In this document: positions 11,084-25,428 of the stretch, piece by piece
Numbering within the stretch: position 1 is the stretch's first letter
How the letters are laid out: every line of letters starts with the position of its first letter
Assembly (NCBI GenBank): GCA_947579665.1
Contig: OX388345.1
Coordinates: forward strand, 33,943,849 to 34,007,848
Direction: 5' to 3'
DNA length: 64,000 nucleotides
Origin: Sympetrum striolatum
Taxonomy: Eukaryota; Arthropoda; Insecta; Odonata; Libellulidae
The notes under the pieces: generated by a model
What the model was told of the DNA's origin: nothing
What the model saw: the letters and a program-made list of their open reading frames with translations, nothing else
Databases searched by the model: none
Position numbers and translations under genes: made by a program

Positions 11084-14000
11084 CTGCGGAAGAGAAATGA
11101 TGGAAATTGTTAAATCGAGCCTTCAAATTAAGACTGCTAGAAATTTCACACTAATAAACGCGACAATATAAGGAAGAAAATGTTTTTTCTTTCGCAAGAG
11201 AGAGGAAAATTGAGTGATAGCGAGATAGCATTACTACGTAGGATGTTCACAGTTTCAAATTCAAGTATTTTCAGATAATAATAATGTTTATTACTACTGT
11301 TACGCTATTAACAGTTCACAATAAAAGCGTTTGCAGAGTTATAAAATACTATACAATACGAAATATAATGAATAAAACACTATCTACAAAATAAAATCAA
11401 TGAAACATAATCAGGAATATACTATACAGATGTTCTATCTTTATCTGAGGTCATATACTATTTTAAGTAATCAGCAAATTATACACAAATTCAAATGGGG
11501 AAACGTTTACTAAACTTAATACTTAGGTATAGATTTGGTTGGTGTTAATAAATATCACCCAATAAGACCTGATTATGTATTACTTAGCAATTGATATACT
11601 TCGTTGCATATTTAGATAAAAAATATCTTTACGTTATCGTAAAATACACACAGATCTCTATGTTAAGTATTCAGCCCAAAGGCCGGTTGTTACTTCACAG
11701 TATATAACATTAGCTACCGAGAGCTAGTAGTGAAAAAGACATTCTCAATGGACCCCAAATTTTCGGAACAAAGCCATGAAGGAATGCAGGAAATTCTCAT
11801 TCAATTAATTAAGGGGAAAATTTCCGGAAGCCTAATTTACATAGAATCACAGTTCAAATTTATGACCCTTGTATTTTCTCCCTCGCAACTCAATGGATAG
11901 CGGAAATAGTTCTCTACTTCAGAGAAACAACATCACAATAGCTGGTTTAACATCCGGGTTAAAAGATTAACAGATTAACTTCCGCCGTAATTGTAACGGA
12001 CGCAGCAGGTGGAAGTTGCTCCCATTTGTAGGCCTACGAGCTTTTCTAGAAAAGGAATAAACAACCAACGAGGGAACACAGAGGAAATTATGCTCTAGTG
12101 AAAGCTTAATGAAAAGACTGGGCACGATAACAACGAAAATGATTTTGCATCTTTTAGGAAAAGAAATAAGAGGTTGAGATTACTGAGTCGAAGTTAAACT
12201 GTACCATCCAATTAGCCTGTATTCTACATTTCAAGGAGGGCGGCAAACGCGCTTGTTACAGCAAACGTTATCATGGTCAAACAAAGAGAGGTATGAGCAA
12301 AGCTTTAGAAATTGCGACGACAAATAAAACTCAAGGCTTCGCCTCTATGCTTTCATGTGTGCTAACGTAGAAATCCACCTCCATTGATTCGTTTCCAATT
12401 TCAATATCACGAAAGATTACTCTAATGATGTTTACATTCGCACGCCTTGTGGTATCGCTTAGTTTTGTACTCCTCAAGATAAGAATAGAAGAAGTGCGTC
12501 AAAGGTAGAGATATGATATAAAATACGCGACACGTTGGACCATTGCCCGAGTATGTTGATGCTACTAGCTACTACTACAGTTACTGCTTGATTCAACAAA
12601 ATCGCAAATGTATGGACATCAATGGATAGGCCTGCGTTCACAAATGATTTCAGACCCATCCGCATACGGCACGACCTAGTTTAGAGCCGATAAATCACCA
12701 TTAACGGGATCCGAGACATAATTCATAGAGATTGGAGTTTGCATGGCAACAGTAGGAAGCGTTCTCCCCGCACGGGAATCAGCTGTTCGCTCGAGCGCCT
12801 TCCCCACTTCACCTCCCTCGTACCTTCCGCCTCTTGTACCTCATCCCTCCCCTAACCTCTATCCTTAACCAGTGACCTCGTTTCCCGCGTCGATCACTCT
12901 CACTGCACCACACCACGCCGTCATAACTCCCCACTCCACCGTGACTTGAAAAAATCTTGCACCCGAACCGATATCGCTTGTTACTACACTGCAACCTCGA
13001 CTCGAAGCCCATTTACACGATTAAATGCCCTGGATAAAATTTTCTCCTCTGCTGGCAACCTAGATTATCTCTTACGGTAACTGTGGAATAGTTCTTCGCC
13101 GGTATTACTTTGACCGGCACAAAAAACTGAAATTAGTGAACTGAAGGGAATTGTTATGGTATCGGAAGGCGAAAACCCTTATCATGAACGATCGACGTTT
13201 ATCAATTCCGACTTAGATATGCATATCACCTAGTTATTATGATATACGTCGACAGTTTCTGCATTATACAAAATAGCACCCAAAACATACTTGATAGGAT
13301 CACAGTACAATATATACGACCAATGAAATCTTTCTAAAACTCACGGAGGCTGTTACATTACCAGTTTGTATCTCGTGAAGATTTTCTTCGTGGCAAAAAT
13401 TATGCCTCGATAGTTCCAAGAGAAACACTATCTTAGAAGACCTTCAATGCATTTCACGAAATTTTTCTGAATGGACAAACAGCAGAAATGATATTGACAT
13501 ATATTTGAGTAAATCTTAATTATAGAGAATGTACTGTTGTCAAAATAAATGGATTAGCTTGTATTATTGAGCTAATATGAATCAGTGATAGGTGCTTACC
13601 AAGAGGAGATTGTGCTCAATCATTCCGAAAACTTTTGCAATCGATTTAACTCCAACAAATTATCTCGATATTCGTAAAATCCGATGTAAATCTTTTTTGG
13701 AACCCCCTAGCACATTAAAGGTAACTGAAAGGGAACCCAATGTTAATATGTAAAACTGTTATTTAGCTTTACAAGCAAAGATTCTTTTGTTTTCGCAACG
13801 CGTTGCAATCGCTGAGAATGTGACGCTGTTTCAACTGAGCGCAACGAGAAGCAATACAATGTTGCAACTAGCGAGTCAGACGAATGTCTCACTTATGCTT
13901 CAATTACGAAACAATAAGACGATCATAAATTCAAGCAATTTTTTTCTCATTTCATAACGAATCAAATACAATCCTTTCGGGAAATAAATAAGCAATCAAT

Positions 14001-15772
14001 GACCCCAGACGCTACACAAGGTAGTTAAAAATCAGTATCTCCGGCATCGGTTGAAGAATGATTTATTTAGCACCAAATCATTCAAAACAAGTTACGGACG
14101 AATATTAAGTCTCTGACCAATAGGGCGAACTTAGCTAACTGTCCTTCATAGAGAAACATACTCCAACTGTACGGCATCATGTGGAAACTGGGATAAATAA
14201 GCGACTTTCCCACGACCTCTGTGCGTATGTTGACCTCGACCTCTGCCCTCCACCTATTCCCTTACCTTTGGATATCGCGACTGATGCAGATTCAAGGACT
14301 TCGACTCGAATATTATGTAATGCGCGGAACAAATCTGCCGACACTTCAACTTGACGGAATGTCAGTGATCGGAAAATCTAAATCTTTCACGTGATAGGGT
14401 CTGGTCATATGCAGTTACTCCAGATTCTTCACAGGAGTTAACGGAGGCAGAAGATATGAGTGTATAAACAAGAGAAGGTTGTAAAGAAAGCAGCAAATAT
14501 AGTTCCAGTCATGAAACAGAAAATATCACAATCGGAATCATAAAACAAATTCACTTAATTCACGGAGCTCTCATCACTCTGATTATAATTAGAGAATGAT
14601 AGAATAATTATTCTTAAATTTGAAGTATTTACAACTATTCGGGAGGTTCGGGATACAGCTTCCACCTCTGAGCCGCATCATTTCTTAGCCTACTATTATT
14701 CTACTATCCTACAACTAGTATTCTTTCTTGTTAGGATTGGATTTAAAATCGTCAAGAGTAGGATTGATGTAAACTTTAATTTATTTTATTATTTAGTTCA
14801 GCAGTTAGAATATTCTTTTTATTTATTTCATGCTTTTATCGATGCATAAAAAATATATGGGAAAATTTCACGAATCAGATACAAATATCTTGGAAGATAT
14901 CGATCGATCGTAGAGTTCATATAAATTGAATAAACACTACATTAAATATAAAAAATAACATAATTAATAGAGCAAATTAACTCCATTTGAAGTTGAATTT
15001 GAAGGCCAAAAACGTTTAATAATAGCACGATAACATTTCCCAAATATCAAATTATAACTTTCATTATCATCCTAAAATTTATGGTAATCGTGCCTGTAGT
15101 TATCTTTAACAATGGTAATGATTTCTAAAAGTTCCATTTCCGCGGTAATTTTCCACTCTTCCAATCTTACGATGCACATTAAGTTTGATTTGCGTGAGAG
15201 AGGAATAATACACCCGCCATCTTTAATAGCGCAACGGTGAATCTCACGCAACGAGATTTATTCGCGCTAAGAACAGCCAGTTGAGTATAATTCTCCATCG
15301 GCCGTTTTAAAAGGTAAGCGGGGAGCCCGTCGGAGCAAGGATAAAGAGAATTGAGGCAAAGAGAAGAAAAGGGCAAATGGCGTCGGGTTAGAGTAGTCCC
15401 AGAAATAAACGCGTCATGGGAAGGCCCTTGTTGCTACGCGGGTGGATCCGCATGGAAGAACACGACCTAAGCAAGTAGAGGAGGTATTTAAGTCCCCTTT
15501 ACGGAACATTAAGACGAGGAAGGATATGCCCAGGTTCGTGTAGTGTGGAATTGATGAGTCTAAGAGAATTTGGAGAGGAAGAAAAGTGAGAAGAGATTAA
15601 ATTCAACCTTACAACTAACCCGAGTGTACTGTTATTTGACAGGGCCGATGGAAAATTTCCAAGAAAATAGGACTGCAATTGGAATCGGGTGCAAACAAAG
15701 GAGGTTCATAATTTTATATGGTACAGGAACATCTACAGGATTTATGTCCCCGCAACGAACGTATGTATGTAA
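11084..15772. other. Non-coding region upstream of visible IP6K exons
   Basis: No credible gene. AT-rich, but with CpG close to expectation, unlike the DNA below 9.6 kb. A GC-richer, pyrimidine-rich patch at 12760-13020 (plus-strand view) could be a 5' exon or promoter of IP6K on the minus strand. It has no recognisable coding match, and I found no convincing donor in the phase needed for 11083. Confidence 0.45.
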
Positions 15773-15866
15773 TTCTATGTTCAAGTACATAATTTTATAC
15801 ATATATTTTACACATGCATTTTATACATGTATTTTATACATTGTATATTATTATATATATATTTTA
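15773..15866. repeat. AT-rich minisatellite / TA microsatellite
   Basis: Five or so imperfect repetitions of TTTTATACAT(G)TA-type units, followed by a TA run near 15850-15866. Low-complexity array; nearby open frames that pass through it are accidental. Confidence 0.75.
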
Positions 15867-18800
15867 AAGTGATTGCCAGCGGAAATCAAGAAGAGATGCA
15901 GCGGGGACACAGCCTAAGTAGTAAAAATATATCGCAACTTTCCGAAAAATAAGTATTTCTTCAACAAGTCGTATCGATAATAATAACTTCACCTAGTACC
16001 ATACCATCCGCTCAACGTTGGTAAACATTCACAAAATTTGAATCTTTCCTTGACATTTAAAGACGCACAACATTTTAAGTGAAAATAAAATATTGAAAAC
16101 AAAAAAGAACCCACCCACGGTTCCATTAACATCCGCTGAGTGACGCAAGAAAGAAGATTTTCCACAAATTAATTCCAGCCCACCGCAAATGCTCCACCAT
16201 CTCTGCGAGAGAGGAAGGGGTACATTAGTTCCCCAGTAGAGGAGAATTGCTACATCGCGTTCCCTTTACAGTAATAAGCCGGACCGCAAAATTAAATCCT
16301 GGCCTAAATCGAGGAAAAAGCTCAGTCACAAACGCAATGGGAAACTTCCGACCGCTCATTTAGCGACAGCATTGAAATTTTGAGGAGGACGCGTTTCTTT
16401 CCCATTAATCCATTTCCGAGATGATTTGTTCATTCGGATGAGAAACAATTCGAGACATTAGATGGAACATCTCGCATCTCGACGATTGCGAGAGGAAAGT
16501 CGTGAATGAAAGAGTGATTAAAATGTGGGAGGATCGATTTCAATCTTTCTCTGACTGCACCTGTCTATATTCGACTTCCTTATTTGGGATGGGAGCCGTG
16601 TTGAAATCTCCCTTACAGGGCCAAGAGAACGGAATCCCAGCCATTTCCTCTCTCGAGATTCCCCATTGAAAGATCCAACAGAAGGCAAGATGGCCACTTG
16701 GCAAGAGTGGGCTACAAAGTCAAAGAGGACTATAAAAGAACACCTCTTATGATATTCGCGAGGTGCTGGTTGGCAGAGAAAGCGTTGAGAAAGGATATGG
16801 AATTAAAATGTATGCACCTTCATGATTCATGGGTTATATTTATTAAAACCTTCTACGGGTTTTTTTGGATGAAATAAGTACAGCCATGGGGGGGTGGTAT
16901 AAGCGAGTCTTATTTAGTGAAAGGTGAACAATTTAGACTCTAATACGAAACTGAATGTGTCGATACATGATGTATTAAATGCATCAACAAGATCCCGAAT
17001 TGACTCACAAATTTCCTGAGCTTTTCGCAAGCAGTCCTCTTAATTTACCCTCTTAGGAAGGAGCTAATTTACGGAAATTAATGCAAAGGTTTTCAGCTCC
17101 CTTCTCTTTGAGAACATTTTCTCACAAGTTCCACTTAATCACAACTAAAAACTCGGGGATTACCTCGAAGCAGATGAAACTTTCGCAATTAACAAAAAGT
17201 GTTTTGAAGATATAACCAGCAAAAACAACGGATAACTTGATTCACCAGCATCACCTTTCGCGATATAGCAGCTTTAACTATAATTAAAAAGCATTAAAAA
17301 CAAAATCTTCCACCGATTAAAGTAGGCCTGAATGTCACTGTGTTGGTTAATAACCGTTAGATCATTTAGGTTTTAATGATGATTACGAACTGAATATCGG
17401 TAAACTCGGTTGCAAAGAAAGATGTTTCATAATGTTTGTGAGAATTTTCCTTTCACTTCGGGAGATCGCCAGATGTCAAATCCGCCTTCGAAGCTGCGCG
17501 CAAAAACTTTCCAATTCTTAGAAAAAATCTAGAGATGAGAAATTGTGGCAAAAACTTCTCCAGAGCTTATTCGACTTTCTCGGAAGCATGATGTAAATTA
17601 ATTTTTTCAATGCAAGTTACAGTAAAATATGTTTTCTCTCGAGAGACTAAGAAGCGAATGTTTTGAGAAGATCATTTCGTGTGGAAACGGAACTCGTAAT
17701 GGGACATAAAGAGAAACCCAAATAAAAGCAGGAAGGGAACGTGATGAAAAATGTGCCTAATGAGTAATACACGATACTTCAGAGGTTACACCACCGCAGA
17801 AAGCAAACAGAGGTGTGACACGGAAATGGCAATGGAGAGCATTATGTAGTAAATCGCGACTCAAATATTTGCGTTGCAGAAACTTAACGTAAGTAAGCCA
17901 CGAAGAAAATATTTGCGTAGAGATGATTAGACGGCAGCTGATTTTTATTAAGATGCCAACAAATGACGAGCTATCTCCAATAACCCTTTGAAAACATGCG
18001 GAAAAATATTGTCCGAAAAATAAGTCCGAAGCCTAAGAGGGGAAACCGATTCCTTCCTTAATTCTCCCTAATGCATACGTGATTTAACCTCACTCATATA
18101 CCGTTCACATTCTTCGCCGTTGGACTAATTGTAGCTTATGTGAATCAGATGGCGCAAAAAAATAAATATTTATATATAGTGCCATCGAGCTGATGAAAAG
18201 TATTTAGAACTGTATTTTGGCATGCTTGCAGTTTTAAACATGTTGCTATGAGACGGTAGATTTAAACAAAATAAAGAACGCTAAGCGCTTATACTATTCC
18301 TTCACTCTTTCTCAGAATATTAGACATCATAACACACGTAAACCTTCAACGCATATTGTTTAAAAACAAAAACGTAGAGTATAACCGAAACCTAACACAA
18401 AAGATGAAATTTTTAATGCTGGGAAAAAATTACTGCTCCTCAGAGAAATTTTTCGGGATTCCTACTAATATTTGAATATTACCAAGTTGAAGAACAATGC
18501 AAGTTTCTCAGAAAAAATCTTATCGTAAACAATACTTCCTATACGCAGTACTCTTTGCATGGGGATGAAGATACTAGTTGCTAACAGATAGGGATGACAA
18601 CAAGGCTGGACATTTTCGTAAAAAAGTAAAATTTTATCTTAGAACGTAGACGTGGGTGAAACTTCCCGCCACAGGTGATAAAGCAGGAAGTGACGTAAGG
18701 ACTCGTATAGGCCTTGGATAACTCACGATCACACCACGCTTAGCTTATCGTCACATAAGTTTATCAGCTTTAGTTCAGATCACCAGATTACCAATGTGGC

Positions 18801-20465
18801 TCTCTTGTAACCATTTCCGGGTAGGTACTGATATTCGGTAGGGGAGGCACTCGAATTTATAAAGGGCGCTGTAGGTCCAATTGGATCTTGGCCTGACCAG
18901 GAAAAAGGGTTGGAGACTATGACGACTTAGTAGTGCCGACTTTTTGGGAAGGTATCCAAGTGGTTTTCTCCCCTCCATCCCGAATTGCCAAACATTTGCC
19001 CTTTCCCCAGCGTCTCGTTCTGTGAATGGAGTTGAGACCTTGGCCCCAGGCTCATACGATGAGTCTCATGACGACGCTGACGTCGCAAATGCGTATCGAC
19101 GAAAGCGAACCCAAACAACTGGAGGAATGTAACAACTAGCGGGAAACGTTCTGTGGGAAATTCCTATCTCGATAGATGCAGTCGCCGAGAAGCGATTGGA
19201 AAGAAAATTTGGCACTTGTTTTGCTTTTGGTTTTGCTCCTGGGTTCGAGGTCGAGATTCTAATGTGAGGGGAGTATAGACGAAAACTTAGACAAGGGGGA
19301 TGGTTTTAAAGCAGACAAACAAGTCAGACGTGGAGGGGTTGTGTACCAAATATAAGGTCCTCGCCTTCAACTCTGATCCACTCAGAACTTGGTTACTCAT
19401 GTTGGTTATTTTACTGCAGCAGGGGTAAAAATGACGCCAAGAACTAAAAAGATTAGAAACGATATTATTGTTAGAGCGAATCCATACTTCTGTCTTATGG
19501 TACTTCTTATTCTTGAATTAAAGAATCATTACTATACCCTATTATTGATAAAAAATTCATTGCTTCGTATCCATCATTAAATTCAAATACAGGGACAATA
19601 TCGGCCTCAGACTCGAATAAAAGAACAACAAAAATGGCCCATGCGTTTATCTCCAAAAATAAGTTTCCCTTTTCAGTGTACATCAAGACTAATATGAAAT
19701 TTATGACAGAGATTTCGAACACTTCCTTTGCTGCCAAAGAAAAATAATGACCACATCAAAAGAAGATTATTTAATGTAATCGATGCATCAAAATGAATAT
19801 GCCGACAATTCCGAGAGGACCTGAGATAAATTACTATTTCCGTAAAGATAAAAACTGGCTTTAAAATTATTTAGATGAGCACTTTCATCTCTAAGATCTG
19901 AAGAGAAACACCTATTAATGTCTCAGATAGAGAACATTTTTTCTACCTACATTAATCGATAATTTGTATAAATCAACGTTATAAAGATGTGTAATTATAT
20001 CCTAAAAGTATTTCTCAATTGATCAATAGTTTCATAGGAAGAAAATAGAATCAAGGCTCAGTCGAAAACTCTCATAAATTTGTTTTAGAGAAAGTAGTAC
20101 CCAGCACTTTGCTAAGATATACATTCTAAAATACCGCTTGGTCATAGAATGATCAAGAAAAACAACGAAACTATTCTGATAGGTGGAAGAATGTACGTAC
20201 AATAAAATCGTGAATATTGGTTCGGTACAAAGTTAACAGGCTGGAGAAAGAAAATGAGCAACAACTGAAGATTATATCGCGAACTTTGCCCAACAATAGG
20301 AGCAGAGAACAAGTTTAGTTTTACATCTAAATTACAAAAAAAGGAAATTCAATTATGAGATTAACTATTCAGATAAAATTCCCCTAATTCACATACCTTG
20401 TCATAAGCGAATTATTCATTTCCAGTCATTGTAGAACAATCAACCTTCTTCAACGCGAAATCGCT
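15867..20465. other. Gene-free AT-rich DNA
   Basis: No recognisable exon, RNA gene or transposon. GC-richer short patches (for example 16130-16730 and 18640-19300) have brief open frames on both strands that match nothing and overlap one another. Confidence 0.45.
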
Positions 20466-20589
20466 CATGCATCTGTGTATTCCAACATTAGCAATTTTTC
20501 TCTAGGAAATTAAAACACTTCGTGGCTCTCTATAAAACAAACACAACTCCTTAAAGTTGAAAAACGCACGCTTCATACACAGATGCATG
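20466..20589. repeat. 15-bp perfect inverted repeat pair
   Basis: CATGCATCTGTGTAT at 20466-20480 is the exact reverse complement of 20575-20589, with 94 bp between the arms. It could be a worn foldback element or a large hairpin. No target-site duplication is visible. Confidence 0.6.
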
Positions 20590-23500
20590 ATTGTTGAATT
20601 ATGATTATGGCATCACTTGGAGTATTATTCCGTAGCTGTTTTTCAACTAATATTTTATAGAATTATTAATAAATTCTGCTGTGATAGTATTGCACTAATA
20701 TGCAACTATTGTTGCGAGCATTCTGCACTAACCCTAAACTACCCTCACACTAATCACAGTTACCTCCTCTCACGAGATAAGCCCGGTTCCGTCACTCCGG
20801 AAAATTCACCACTCGCAGAACTGTAACTCAAGTGAATCAATACGCTCGCAAATTCAGTCCACACCAACTGTTTGCAATAGAACAATCACGGCACTACTCC
20901 TTTGTCGCAGGAGTGGGGGGAAAAGAGATTGCTTATAAGAGAGGATGAGAAAAAAAGGGTCTTGGTCTTCTTCCAGGATGGCCGTGTTAAATAGGGGTTG
21001 GTCTCGAGGAAGCAAAACGTGGACCAATAGACTGAGGCGTAAAAACACCCTCTAGCCATGAGAAAATAAGCACGTGGTCCAAGGGAAATTCAGGAGAGGA
21101 CGCCTGACGAGGATTAGTCACTTTTAGGTTTAATAAACCCGAGAAGCGATGGGTCTGTTGGCACTGCTCCGACTGGTTGAAAGGGTGATTATCTCACTTC
21201 TCTGGCGGGATTTCCAAAAAAGGTGCGGACGGATTTTAGTGGAGAAAATGTGAGGTGTTTCCCAGTTCGTGGAAAATCAATGGATTTCGCGAAACACTAC
21301 CTTTATAATGTTTGAATCAATTCAAGCGATACGATGAAGTCATTGGAAAGTTTGCCTACGCAAAAGGAGAATCACTTTCGCGATTTAAGCGCTCGCTATA
21401 AAGAAAGTTTAAATAAATATCTGCATCAAAAATGCATTGAGACGATTCCCGTAAGAAAAATTATAAAACTCTATCTGTAACTATTCAAAGTTGCCGATTA
21501 AATTTTCTTTTCATCTCTTTTTAGATGCTCACTTCGGTGGAGTATTTATTAGCCAGCCACGAGAAACACTGAGCTTCCCGGTACATATCCTGCTTATGGC
21601 ATTTTTATCTGCTATTCAAAAGTCAGCAATAATGGTTCTTTTAAAAGTAAATTTTCCTGGTAAAGAATTTTAATTAATATCTTACGAACTATTAAAGTCA
21701 AAATCAAACCTCGTTTTTATAATTCTAACAAAAATTCGGATGAAAATTCTAAAGCATTTCCTAGATTTTATGGAAACACTGAGATTAAATTAAAAATAAT
21801 ATAATTTCCCAACGAGTTCATGTATGTCAATTTCATAAAAAACGATGACACTCATTACCTTGATCGTCCTTCGGATTCATACATTCGCGTATCTCCTTCC
21901 CGATAAGACGCGTATGCTTTTTCAATACCACAACTCATTCCTGACATTTAATCAACGGATTAATCAGCGTTTTCATGGTCTTCTCGAAGCAAAGCCATTC
22001 AATTTACAAATGAAAATAACTTATGTACTTCGCCTTCAAAGATAAATAATTCATCCTTGAATCAAGAATGATAATATAAGCTCTTTAATCCAAAAATATA
22101 CTGTTCTTGCTGTCATATTGTTACCGCCAAGTAGGAATGCATATGGAACCTTATAACAAGTAGAGGAAGGTTATTCGATGGATGCATGACTTTCATTTTA
22201 CCGCCTAAGACTCTAATACTCTAAAAGTTCTAAGATGTTTTACATAAATACGGATATACTAATATGCGTGGTAGCAGAAACCTCGAGTGCGTGCTAAGTT
22301 AGATTACCCTACGCGAGAAATATCATCTAAATAAGCAGTAAATATTATTCAAACTGAATTGCGAAATAGCTTTCCTTCGCCGATGATACCCTCGCACTTT
22401 CGACGATCCTTCCATCTTAATTTCTGCACGACGCAGTAAAAAACAAAACCAATCTCCCAACACATCATCGCTCTTATCTCGAGCCGGTGTATCGTGAGCA
22501 TCGCCCAGCATTCGTCATCCATCCTCCACTTATGTTATTCTCGCGCAGTTTTAATTGGAGGTGTCACGATTTTCGATCTACGTCCACGGTCGTGCGTCAA
22601 ACGCATCGTGAACGTCATCTCGCGATGGAATATATTGATACGTACTGAAGGAGAGCTGTGGACTGAATTCCAAGAGGTCGGCTGATAGTAAACATTTCCT
22701 CTTTATGCCATTCCCCATGACATAATCATAATTTATGTTACGCGCAGTTCAATGCGATGCTGTTTTCCGGCGCGTGGGATACTCACTAATAACCTTATGG
22801 CGAAGTTCATCCATCAGACGATGTTTTGTTTTCTTTAATGGCAATGTTTGGAAAACATTTAACGCATCAAGTATCAGAAATATCACGAATTGCGTTAATT
22901 ATGAGGTATATTATTATAGCTAGGTATTTTATACCTCTAAATCACACGTTGTCAGAGTATTAAAAACGTATTATAATAGTTCTTAAAATTACTCTTTTTA
23001 AGCTCTAAACAAAGCGGATCATGCTTGCCAATGATCTGTAACAGTAATGATAATTCGTCTTAAAGAAATGATCACCGAAAATATTTCTCGTAATACTAAC
23101 AATAACGATTATTTATTTCTTTAAAACTACTTATCACTATCATCACTGATCATTAGCAAACACCTTCCGCTTACTTTAGAGTAGATAGAGTAGATAAAGA
23201 GTAATTAATTCGACCGTCAAAAAACTAATTTACGTTAACTTTAGCCAAATTTAATAGAACCCGCTAAATAAAGAGAATTCCAATACACAACAAATAATTC
23301 AATAAGAAATTCAATTTGAATTATTTGACATTAACTGTCGGATCTAAAATATACAGAACAGTTTTACTTCTTCCCTTAGAACAAGCTTTTTGCTACTTCG
23401 TACCTGAAGAATGAAGCAACATCGGTGAGCTACTTAAAAATGAAATCTCAGTTCGTCTCTCCGGTGTTGAAACGTAAAGAGAAAAAGAGGCGCGGACCAT

Positions 23501-25392
23501 ATGGTATCGTCCCACCAGTTCCGCGAAGAATCACGCGCTTCTGGGGACAAGAAGAGCTAATTCGAAGCTTGCTCGGGGGCTAATTTAGCGACGACAACTA
23601 CCCACGAATCGCGTCTCTCGCACTTCTTAATTAGGATGCAAAAGAAGCGGGAACGAGCGCTAGGCGTATTCGCTGCATAATTCATGACCCTGCGAGGACG
23701 AGGCTCCGTGAATTAGCGCCGCTTTTAAGACAGCCAAACAACTGAGCCAAAGACAAGAGAAAAAAAGGGAATGCGCAAATGCTCTTTCGACCTTCTCCCA
23801 CCGGCGCGAAATCTCGCAGCCTCTTACCGCCGCGTTATTCCCCCAACTTGCATAAGCGACCTCACCTGTGGAGATGGGATTCCTGGGAAGAAAGAAGCCC
23901 TTGAGCTAGGGGGGTTTGGAGACATGGTTGAAAAAGAAAATGAAAGAAGGGGAATATGCAAAATTGGTTTACTCAGCTGTTGCAACGTTTCGCGTTCGAG
24001 ACTTTCACTTAATTTACGCAGCTTACAAAGAATATAGCTGGAGTGCAACTTACTCCCCTAAAAAAAGTCCCGATGCAGCATGAAATAATTCATATTCATT
24101 TTCTGCATTCAAGAAGCTGAACCGTTGCGGCTAATTGAACTCAATTAGTTCTTATCTTAGTCTAGAAAATTATGACTGAAAATTAAAAGCTGTACTATTG
24201 TCAAGGGTAGATAAACCGAAGAAAATTATAAATAGTAATAACGCAATATAAAATGAATGATTAATGTTAACGATAAAATCAATTCAGTATCAATAATAAT
24301 AAATAACGCCGATTGATTCTGTTGAAAAAATTAATAAGCCAGAAGGTAAGAGCTGAAATTTAATATCACTGAATACTTTCAAAACTTAAAAAGTCAAAGT
24401 AAATTTTAGAAGTAAATTCATGAGAAAAGAACACTAATACTACTGTCATCTACAGAGATATCGCAGATACAAACATTGGATTTAGCACACACTGGAAAGA
24501 CTAGATTTATAACAATGGAAGTGGCATAGCAGAAAGCCTCTAAAATAAATCGCTAGTCATTTCAAGACTACCCATTAAAAAAAAATAACACGAAATTTTC
24601 TAGGATTCCACAGAGAAAAATTCCTCTAAGGATATCAAGAGTACTTATTGAATAAATAAAATATTTCGGAAATTTTCCAATCGAATTGTCAAAACAAAAA
24701 TAAAAGAGGACTTAATTATCCCATCTGCGACTGTTGGGGACAATTAGCACGAAAAATCACGTTAAAACAATCTGACAGCTCTGACGATACGAAGATGGCG
24801 TAAAAGGGAAGTAGAAAAAACAGATGATTGCTGGAATCGGATTTTCCCCGTTTCGTCATCGCACGCATTCTCCCAGACGAGACGGGGCCAAAAAGGAAGA
24901 GAAAAAAAAACGACGTCTGCCTTTTTAAAAAGCGCGCCAAGCGCCGCATGGATATATCTCCCGTTCAATTACGGGCCTTATATTCATTACGTCAGCAGCA
25001 TGAGAACTTTTCTCACGGCAATACAGATCATATGTGCGCATTGCGTGCACGATTGCGAAGGAGGAATTAAAGGGACGCGTGGAGCGTAAATGTGCATTTA
25101 CAAGGGTAATGAGGCATAGATGGATATGCGAGAGTGGAGAGAGTGCACGTCAGTCATATCTTTTGCATCAAAGATTTAATTTATAAAATACAGTAAATTG
25201 CCTTTACACGATTCTTTAGATAATTTTACTGAAGAATGAAGGATGTCTGTTTTAAGTGTGCATTTAAATAGCTTTTCAAGTTGAACTAAATTACAAAGTT
25301 TGGTTTAAATATTAGTTTCGTATAACATTTAGTAGTATATTTTACAGTTATTTAGTTTTATATTTTACAGTTATAATTAATTAAATTACTAA
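20590..25392. other. Gene-free DNA with CpG-rich islands
   Basis: No recognisable gene. Two CpG-rich patches stand out, about 22370-22690 and 23450-23900. Both contain short open frames on both strands, as expected from low stop-codon density, and AT-rich homeodomain-like cores (TAATTA, AATTTATG, ATTCATGA) next to CG-rich sequence. They may be regulatory, which is inference only. Confidence 0.4.
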
Positions 25393-25428
25393 GCAACCAT
25401 TTAAGTAATTAATTATTTAAGTGGTTGC
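25393..25428. repeat. 36-bp near-perfect palindrome
   Basis: Two 18-base halves, starting GCAACC and ending GGTTGC, are reverse complements except at two positions. On the plus-strand RNA both exceptions would be G-U pairs. Just upstream, TATATTTTACAGTTAT-like sequence occurs twice in tandem. Confidence 0.7.

Noticed and set aside
12809..13012. 67-codon minus-strand frame as the missing first IP6K exon
   Set aside because: No convincing donor in the needed phase and no family resemblance; the translated Arg/Gly-rich sequence looks accidental.
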